A DNA stretch of 25,017 nucleotides from CAZOIA01 sp964579675. GTDB lineage: Bacteria > Planctomycetota > Phycisphaerae > UBA1845 > PWPN01. Of the stretch, positions 21,660 through 25,017 are shown piece after piece. The stretch lies in NCBI GenBank assembly GCA_964579675.1, contig CAZOIA010000074.1, positions 1 through 25,017 of the forward strand, in the 5' to 3' direction. The notes under the pieces are model-generated. The model had not been told where the DNA came from and ran no database searches. It saw only the letters and a list, made by a program, of their open reading frames with translations. The position numbers and the translations under genes are program-made. The first letter of the stretch is position 1, and each line of letters opens with the position of its first letter.

Positions 21660-22097
21660 TCAGTTTTGTCCACTCCGCCAAGGCGGATAGTAGCGACTGG
21701 GCAGATGCACGATCCTGAGACGGGTAGGGTCTCCCGGCACGTCGCCGGGAACCTCCACGTAACCGCACAAGGTCCCGGCAATCTCACCCGTATCGCCGGG
21801 ATTGAACCTCTCGCCCTCGTTGATGACTCGGTGGGCATGGTTGTTAAGGACAGACGCCGCGTCATTCGAGCAGAAGCCTGGAACCAACACCTGGAATTCC
21901 TTGTGACCATAAGCCTCCAGGCCATGCGTGTGCGCGTTAAACATCTCCTCTGCTGTCTCGGCAACCACAAAGTGGATCTTGACCACTTTCTTCACGTCGA
22001 CTGGAGTCATCGGATTGCCCTCGCTCTCCATATCCGAGAGCGGCAGCGGCAGCTTGGTGGTTTCAGGGGCTGTCCTGATTCTGACGGGTGTGCTCAT
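21660..22097 (-). CDS. Hypothetical protein
   Basis: The protein has 145 residues. The ATG at 22097 (MSTPVRIRTAP) overlaps the upstream stop by 4 nt, with GAGGTGG just before it; the 44-codon extension lies in another gene and is rejected. No domain is recognised. The sequence has VKIHFVVAETAEEMFNAHTH, an alpha-beta stretch, and VLVPGFCSNDAASVLNNHAH, followed by a beta-rich end. It is the last gene of a leftward run behind ArdC and converges with cdc6 across 33 nt, where a GGGGCGAGACCGACCCC hairpin lies. Confidence 0.65.
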   Translation of the reverse strand: MSTPVRIRTAPETTKLPLPLSDMESEGNPMTPVDVKKVVKIHFVVAETAEEMFNAHTHGLEAYGHKEFQVLVPGFCSNDAASVLNNHAHRVINEGERFNPGDTGEIAGTLCGYVEVPGDVPGDPTRLRIVHLPSRYYPPWRSGQN

Positions 22098-22372
22098 TCT
22101 ACCACCTCTTCGGAAACTTCCGCGTCCGTCTGCTCCTTTCCAGCGGTCAGCATCGCTTCGAAGGCCTGAAACAGCACGAAGATCGCCAGCGGAATCTCGT
22201 TGCGCGAGAAGCTCTGCGACGTCTTCCACTTACCGTCGCGGTCCTTGTAGCGGCGACTCACGGACGCTTTGAGGATTACTTGCTTTTCCCCTCCGATCGT
22301 CACCTCGTTCTCCCACAAGGCACAGCCAACCTGGCCAGCCCGGAATTTCTGAATCGGTTTTGACGTTTCCAT
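22094..22372 (-). CDS. Small hypothetical protein, plasmid/phage type
   Basis: The protein has 92 residues. The ATG at 22372 (METSKPIQKF) follows GAGGTGTG; a GTG two codons upstream overlaps that ribosome site. The core is a beta-rich single-domain pattern (AGQVGCALWENEVTIGGEKQ, then LKASVSRRYKDRDGKWKTSQ) followed by a helix (IPLAIFVLFQAFEAMLTAG) and an acidic tail. I associate this pattern with conserved hypotheticals of bacterial plasmids and phages that accompany recombination or single-strand binding genes; the function is not known. It is coupled to the next gene. Confidence 0.7.
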   Translation of the reverse strand: METSKPIQKFRAGQVGCALWENEVTIGGEKQVILKASVSRRYKDRDGKWKTSQSFSRNEIPLAIFVLFQAFEAMLTAGKEQTDAEVSEEVVE

Positions 22373-22386
22373 TTTCACACCTCGAA

Positions 22387-22409
22387 GCCTGCCGTCTTAT
22401 GCGGCGGGC
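22387..22409 (-). other. Hairpin at the end of the ArdC gene
   Basis: GCCTGCCG and CGGCGGGC form an imperfect 8-bp stem with a 7-nt loop. It overlaps the ArdC stop codon region and ends 15 nt before the next start codon at 22372. Confidence 0.35.
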
Positions 22410-23236
22410 CTCTTCGCGTCGCGATGAAGAGGCTCGAACGCCTCTCCTTCCTCGGTCAGGATGCCGTCAACAATGGTCGCCGCGGTCCGCTGGATGCGCT
22501 CAAGTGAGGCAAGAAGCGTGTCGCGGTCACCCCGGTAGAGTTGGATGTAGTCACTGGCAGCTGAGTGTGTGTCTAAGCCTATGACCTGACACACGACGAA
22601 CGCCGCCGCCTCGGCCTCGGTCTCGCGTACTCTCTTGGATTCCGGCATGACCTGATCGCCGTGATGGATCATCACGTGAGCCAATTCGTGGGCGAGTACG
22701 GAGAACTCTTCCGCCGGCTCGAGCCCCGATTTGATTACGATGCGCCCACGCGTGGAGAGCCCATCGGCGCCTCCAATGGTGTCCGAATAATCGAGGGCGA
22801 TACCTCGTGCAACAATGAGGTCCTTGAGCCGTTCCCGATGCAGCCCGGGATCACCGTTCACTCGCGCGAACTCCGGTAGCGGCTCGCCATCAGTCTGGCT
22901 GACGTCGAACACACAGGCTGCCTTGAACGCAACGACTCGCGGGATGTCTTCCTTGTCTTCGGACCGGGCTCTCCGCACGATCGGCGCCAGGATGCGGATA
23001 GCCTTTGCCCCGCGACGCACCTGGCGGCCCAAGCGCTGCCAGGTGCGGTACCCCGCCACATGCGCGGCCTGTGGGTATTGCATGCATATGAGCAGGACGT
23101 TGGTGGGGCTGTACGCGCGGAAACGCCCCATCGCGGCCAGGTATGCCCTGAGCTGTTCGCTCTGCCCGGCCTCCAGCTCGTTCACCAGCTGCCCGAGGGC
23201 GTGCCGAGCCAACTCCTGAGTCTTTGAGCCATTCAT
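22397..23236 (-). CDS. ArdC-like anti-restriction protein with zincin-like metallopeptidase motif
   Basis: The protein has 279 residues; the ATG at 23236 overlaps the previous stop and follows GGGGGTGATC. The N-terminal part (about 1-130) fits the ArdC single-stranded-DNA-binding domain, including YSPTNVLLICMQYPQAAHVA and GYRTWQRLGRQVRRGAKAI. The C-terminal part has HELAH (183-187) with H191 and an ETEAEAAAFVV helix (about 206-216), the pattern of the zincin-like peptidase domain. Known: ArdC proteins protect incoming plasmid DNA from restriction, and the DNA-binding part shields single strands. It fits a transfer-competent element. The family is mostly bacterial, so this is a likely transferred gene. 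Confidence 0.85.
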   Translation of the reverse strand: MNGSKTQELARHALGQLVNELEAGQSEQLRAYLAAMGRFRAYSPTNVLLICMQYPQAAHVAGYRTWQRLGRQVRRGAKAIRILAPIVRRARSEDKEDIPRVVAFKAACVFDVSQTDGEPLPEFARVNGDPGLHRERLKDLIVARGIALDYSDTIGGADGLSTRGRIVIKSGLEPAEEFSVLAHELAHVMIHHGDQVMPESKRVRETEAEAAAFVVCQVIGLDTHSAASDYIQLYRGDRDTLLASLERIQRTAATIVDGILTEEGEAFEPLHRDAKRPAA

Positions 23237-23496
23237 GTTCGATCACCCCCATTATTTGATCCCCACGCATAAGGCGGTTCAGTTCCCACATCGATGATTC
23301 CCAGCTCAACCCTGTCCGCCGGCACACGTTCTCGCGAGGCGGTAAGGTAGTAGCCCTGCAATGCGTATCTTCGCGGGAAACGCCAGACGAACTCTTGCGC
23401 CGCCTGGAGTGTCATCAGGTCAGGAGCGGCGGGTACACCGTCGGTCAGGTTGAAAACCATGAACCGCCTGTCGTGCTTGCTCTGTGAGGCGGTCAT
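23233..23496 (-). CDS. Small hypothetical protein upstream of ArdC
   Basis: The protein has 87 residues. The ATG at 23496 (MTASQSKHDRRFMVFNLTDG) overlaps the previous stop by 4 nt. It is alpha-beta in character (RFMVFNLTDGVPAAPDLMTL, then EFVWRFPRRYALQGYYLTAS and VELGIIDVG). No domain is recognised. It is bound by 4-nt overlaps to the genes on both sides, so the three are co-translated; a role linked to ArdC is inferred only from that. Confidence 0.65.
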   Translation of the reverse strand: MTASQSKHDRRFMVFNLTDGVPAAPDLMTLQAAQEFVWRFPRRYALQGYYLTASRERVPADRVELGIIDVGTEPPYAWGSNNGGDRT

Positions 23497-24053
23497 GCTG
23501 ACCACCCCGCGCCCTCCAGCCGCCGTTGGCGACTGAACTCACGCAGCTCGCGGATCTCATCCGAGAGGCCTCGCACACGCCGAAGCCACTTGGCATATGT
23601 CCACTCGGTCGGATTGTCGATGCTGTCCAGGTCCACATCTGTGTCCATGGCCAGCCTGCGTATCCAGCCACGCGCCTGCGGACTCACCCGCTCCCTGACT
23701 ATGTCGAGCATGAACATGTCGTTACGCAGTTGCTCCTGGAGCCTGTCTGCCTTGTACCTGGCCTTGTCGAATGGCGGCCTGAGTCTGGCGAAATCCACGG
23801 TGCCGAATGCCCCCCAATCCAGGTGGCCGAACTCATCGATCGCTGGACGAATCACACCACTCGAGCCCTTGCACGGCAACGCGAGGATCGGCCCCCATTC
23901 AGCCAGGAACACCTGCCGCTCAAGCTCCTCCGGACCAGCTAACTCTTCGTCGTCCAGCCCAGGTACGCTCCCGTATCCCCGCTGCCGCTCCACCTTGAGT
24001 ACAGCCGACGCCGGAAAATCGTCTTCGATGATCTGCATGTCTACTGATGTCAT
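23493..24053 (-). CDS. Hypothetical protein leading the ArdC operon
   Basis: The protein has 186 residues. The ATG at 24053 (MTSVDMQIIEDDFPASAV) follows CCGGAGGT; the 16-codon extension corresponds to the duplicated leader and is rejected. It has an acidic N-terminus and a basic helical C-terminus (FDKARYKADRLQEQLRNDMF, and GLSDEIRELREFSRQRRLEG). No domain is recognised. Its promoter and leader are copy A of a duplicated cassette, the second copy of which precedes the 24508 gene. Confidence 0.65.
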   Translation of the reverse strand: MTSVDMQIIEDDFPASAVLKVERQRGYGSVPGLDDEELAGPEELERQVFLAEWGPILALPCKGSSGVIRPAIDEFGHLDWGAFGTVDFARLRPPFDKARYKADRLQEQLRNDMFMLDIVRERVSPQARGWIRRLAMDTDVDLDSIDNPTEWTYAKWLRRVRGLSDEIRELREFSRQRRLEGAGWSA

Positions 24054-24087
24054 TTCAATTACCTCCGGGCCACCACCGATCTCGTGT

Positions 24088-24113
24088 CGGTTCGCCCGCA
24101 ACCGAGCGAACCG
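24088..24113 (-). other. Leader hairpin, copy A
   Basis: CGGTTCGC (24088-24095) pairs with GCGAACCG (24106-24113) around a 10-nt loop, ending 34 nt before the start codon at 24053. Copy B has the identical stem and the same distance to its gene. Confidence 0.75.
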
Positions 24114-24152
24114 ATCCAGAACCTCTGCCCAGCGCCGCGGAGGGCCCGTTGA

Positions 24153-24229
24153 GCAGACCCCTCGATAAACCTTTAGGCCTCCAGGCCGACCCGCCCAAGG
24201 CGGGGAAAGGTTTACGATCAGGGGTCTGC
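24153..24229. repeat. 77-bp palindromic promoter-like element, copy A
   Basis: The arms GCAGACCCCT-CGAT-AAACCTTT and AAAGGTTT-ACGATC-AGGGGTCTGC face each other across a GGCC- and CCCGCC-rich centre. Read leftward it ends with AAAGGTTTATCGAGG, similar to the AAAGGTTTATAT box at 15459, so it probably carries the promoter of the 24053 gene. Copy B at 24607-24683 differs at only about four positions. Confidence 0.75.
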
Positions 24230-24286
24230 GTGGGCCCGGAGCGAAAGCGGATCATGAATATGATTCGCGCCCATCGACGAAGTCGA

Positions 24287-24508
24287 TCAGGCGTTCTGGC
24301 ACCGCAGGCGATCCATGAATATCTCGGCTTCCGCCATCAGCGCCAGCTCCCCCTTCAGGATGATCTCCTCTTCGAGGTTCAACAGATCGTTCAGGCCGAA
24401 CCAGATGAGCAGTTCGTCCGGGCGGAGCACTTCGCCCCATTGGTCCGTTGGCAGCTTCCCCTGCCTGCGTATCAACTCCAGGATCGCTCCCAGTTTGTAC
24501 TTGTTCAT
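24287..24508 (-). CDS. Small helical acidic hypothetical protein
   Basis: The protein has 73 residues. The ATG at 24508 (MNKYKLGAILELIRRQGKL) follows CCCGGAGGT; the longer frame starts at a TTG two codons earlier and is rejected. It is predicted to be almost wholly helical and acidic (LLNLEEEIILKGELALMAEA). No family is recognised. It has its own copy of the palindromic promoter element and leader hairpin, so it may be expressed alongside the ArdC operon; the next gene starts 233 nt later. Confidence 0.65.
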   Translation of the reverse strand: MNKYKLGAILELIRRQGKLPTDQWGEVLRPDELLIWFGLNDLLNLEEEIILKGELALMAEAEIFMDRLRCQNA

Positions 24509-24543
24509 GTTCAAACACCTCCGGGCTGCCCCGAATCACATGA

Positions 24544-24569
24544 CGGTTCGCCCGCATCCCGGCGAACCG
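24544..24569 (-). other. Leader hairpin, copy B
   Basis: CGGTTCGC (24544-24551) pairs with GCGAACCG (24562-24569) around a 10-nt loop that begins CCGCA as in copy A. It ends 35 nt before the start codon at 24508, and the following CCCGGAGGT is also shared. Confidence 0.75.
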
Positions 24570-24606
24570 GCGGTGAGCGTGAACGAGCAGGCGCGGGGCT
24601 GATCCA

Positions 24607-24683
24607 GCGGACCCCTCGATAAACCTTTAGGCCCGTAGGCCGACCCGCCCAAGGCGGGGAAAGGTTTACGATCAGGGGTCTGC
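24607..24683. repeat. 77-bp palindromic promoter-like element, copy B
   Basis: Near-identical to copy A, with about four mismatches (one near the left end, three in the centre). The leftward AAAGGTTTATCGAGG and rightward AAAGGTTTACGATC boxes are both conserved, so the element may drive transcription in both directions. Confidence 0.75.
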
Positions 24684-25017
24684 GCCAAGCCCCCGCCGGA
24701 GCACAGACAGATCCCCGAATACGCCAGCCGCAGCCCAACCAGCTATGATCCCACAATTCCTATGTAGTCGGTTTTTGTGACAGACGCTAAGCCCGGTAAA
24801 GATAAAGGATTAGCTCGTCCAGGGGTGTCGCACAAATGTACGGTTCAAGGCTCCCGATCCCGGTTTATGGGGCAGGTTTTCGGGACATCTTCAGCGGCTG
24901 GCCGGCGTGCTGTCGCGGGATTCAGCGGGTGTCAAGATCGCGAGAAACCGACCCACGGCCATTCGTAGCTTTCCGGTGATCTACACATGCTGAGTTTCGC
25001 GTCGACGGCACGCCTCG
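24684..25017. other. No gene seen; partial conserved hairpin arm at the end
   Basis: No open frame here has a ribosome site or recognisable translation, and no tRNA-like fold is seen. At 25004-25017 GACGGCACGCCTCG repeats the first 14 bases of the hairpin at 8573, so a third copy probably continues past the window. Confidence 0.5.

Noticed and set aside
24153..24683. The two 77-bp palindromes as ends of an insertion sequence
   Set aside because: They are direct copies, lie in front of genes in the same way, and the gene between encodes no transposase.
24820..24870. GGTTCAAGGCTCCCG as a tRNA T-arm
   Set aside because: No matching anticodon or acceptor stem could be built around it.
24777..24968. 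Rightward 63-codon open frame near the window end
   Set aside because: No ribosome site, low-complexity translation and no recognisable pattern.

Overview
The window reads as part of an archaeal extrachromosomal or integrated mobile element carrying many bacterial-style accessory genes, with a block of decayed bacterial chromosomal gene fragments at its left end. The archaeal assignment rests on an Orc1/Cdc6 initiator gene next to a cluster of ORB-like sites and an AT-rich tract, on several TTTATATA-type TATA boxes at archaeal spacing, on one near-leaderless start, and on a HerA-type ATPase. The accessory genes (ArdC-like anti-restriction protein, MoxR/VWA pair, YkgJ-type cysteine cluster protein, GHKL ATPase, small plasmid-type hypotheticals) resemble families common on bacterial plasmids and phages. 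No host can be named from the sequence alone.

Layout. 1-2290: remnants of a glycosyltransferase, NhaA, and a CdaA/CdaR (c-di-AMP synthase and regulator) locus, all truncated or frameshifted. 2294-2587: small membrane zinc-ribbon protein. 2847-13190: a leftward array of about 13 genes starting at a TATA box near 13175. It runs through a roughly 370-nt leader, two paralogous hypotheticals, several small unknowns, a GHKL ATPase, a YkgJ-like protein, and a zinc-finger MoxR ATPase, VWA protein and RAMA-like protein, and ends at a hairpin plus T-run terminator. Most gaps between these genes hold a GC-rich hairpin. 13219-15415: a tight leftward five-gene operon (zinc ribbon, multi-zinc-finger protein, unknown, helix-turn-helix protein, membrane-anchored protein). 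15416-15693: divergent promoter region. 15694-18407: rightward pair, an unknown protein and a HerA ATPase fused to a winged helix and a PD-(D/E)XK-like nuclease. 18474-20011: leftward pair, a five-TM coiled-coil membrane protein and an unknown. 20040-20390: putative replication origin. 20382-21626: orc1/cdc6. 21660-24508: leftward accessory genes including ArdC, with two copies of a 77-bp palindromic promoter element followed by identical hairpins. 24684-25017: no gene recognised.

How it may work together (inference): Orc1/Cdc6 and the ORB cluster give replication. The HerA-nuclease, its partner and the membrane coiled-coil protein could form a DNA transfer, packaging or defence machine. The zinc-ribbon and helix-turn-helix operon, divergently controlled with HerA, may regulate it. 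ArdC, the RAMA-like protein and the MoxR/VWA pair suggest host-restriction evasion, DNA-modification sensing or protein remodelling. The main novelty candidates are the repeated palindromic promoter plus hairpin cassettes, the covarying intergenic hairpins, and the promoter elements shared across operons.
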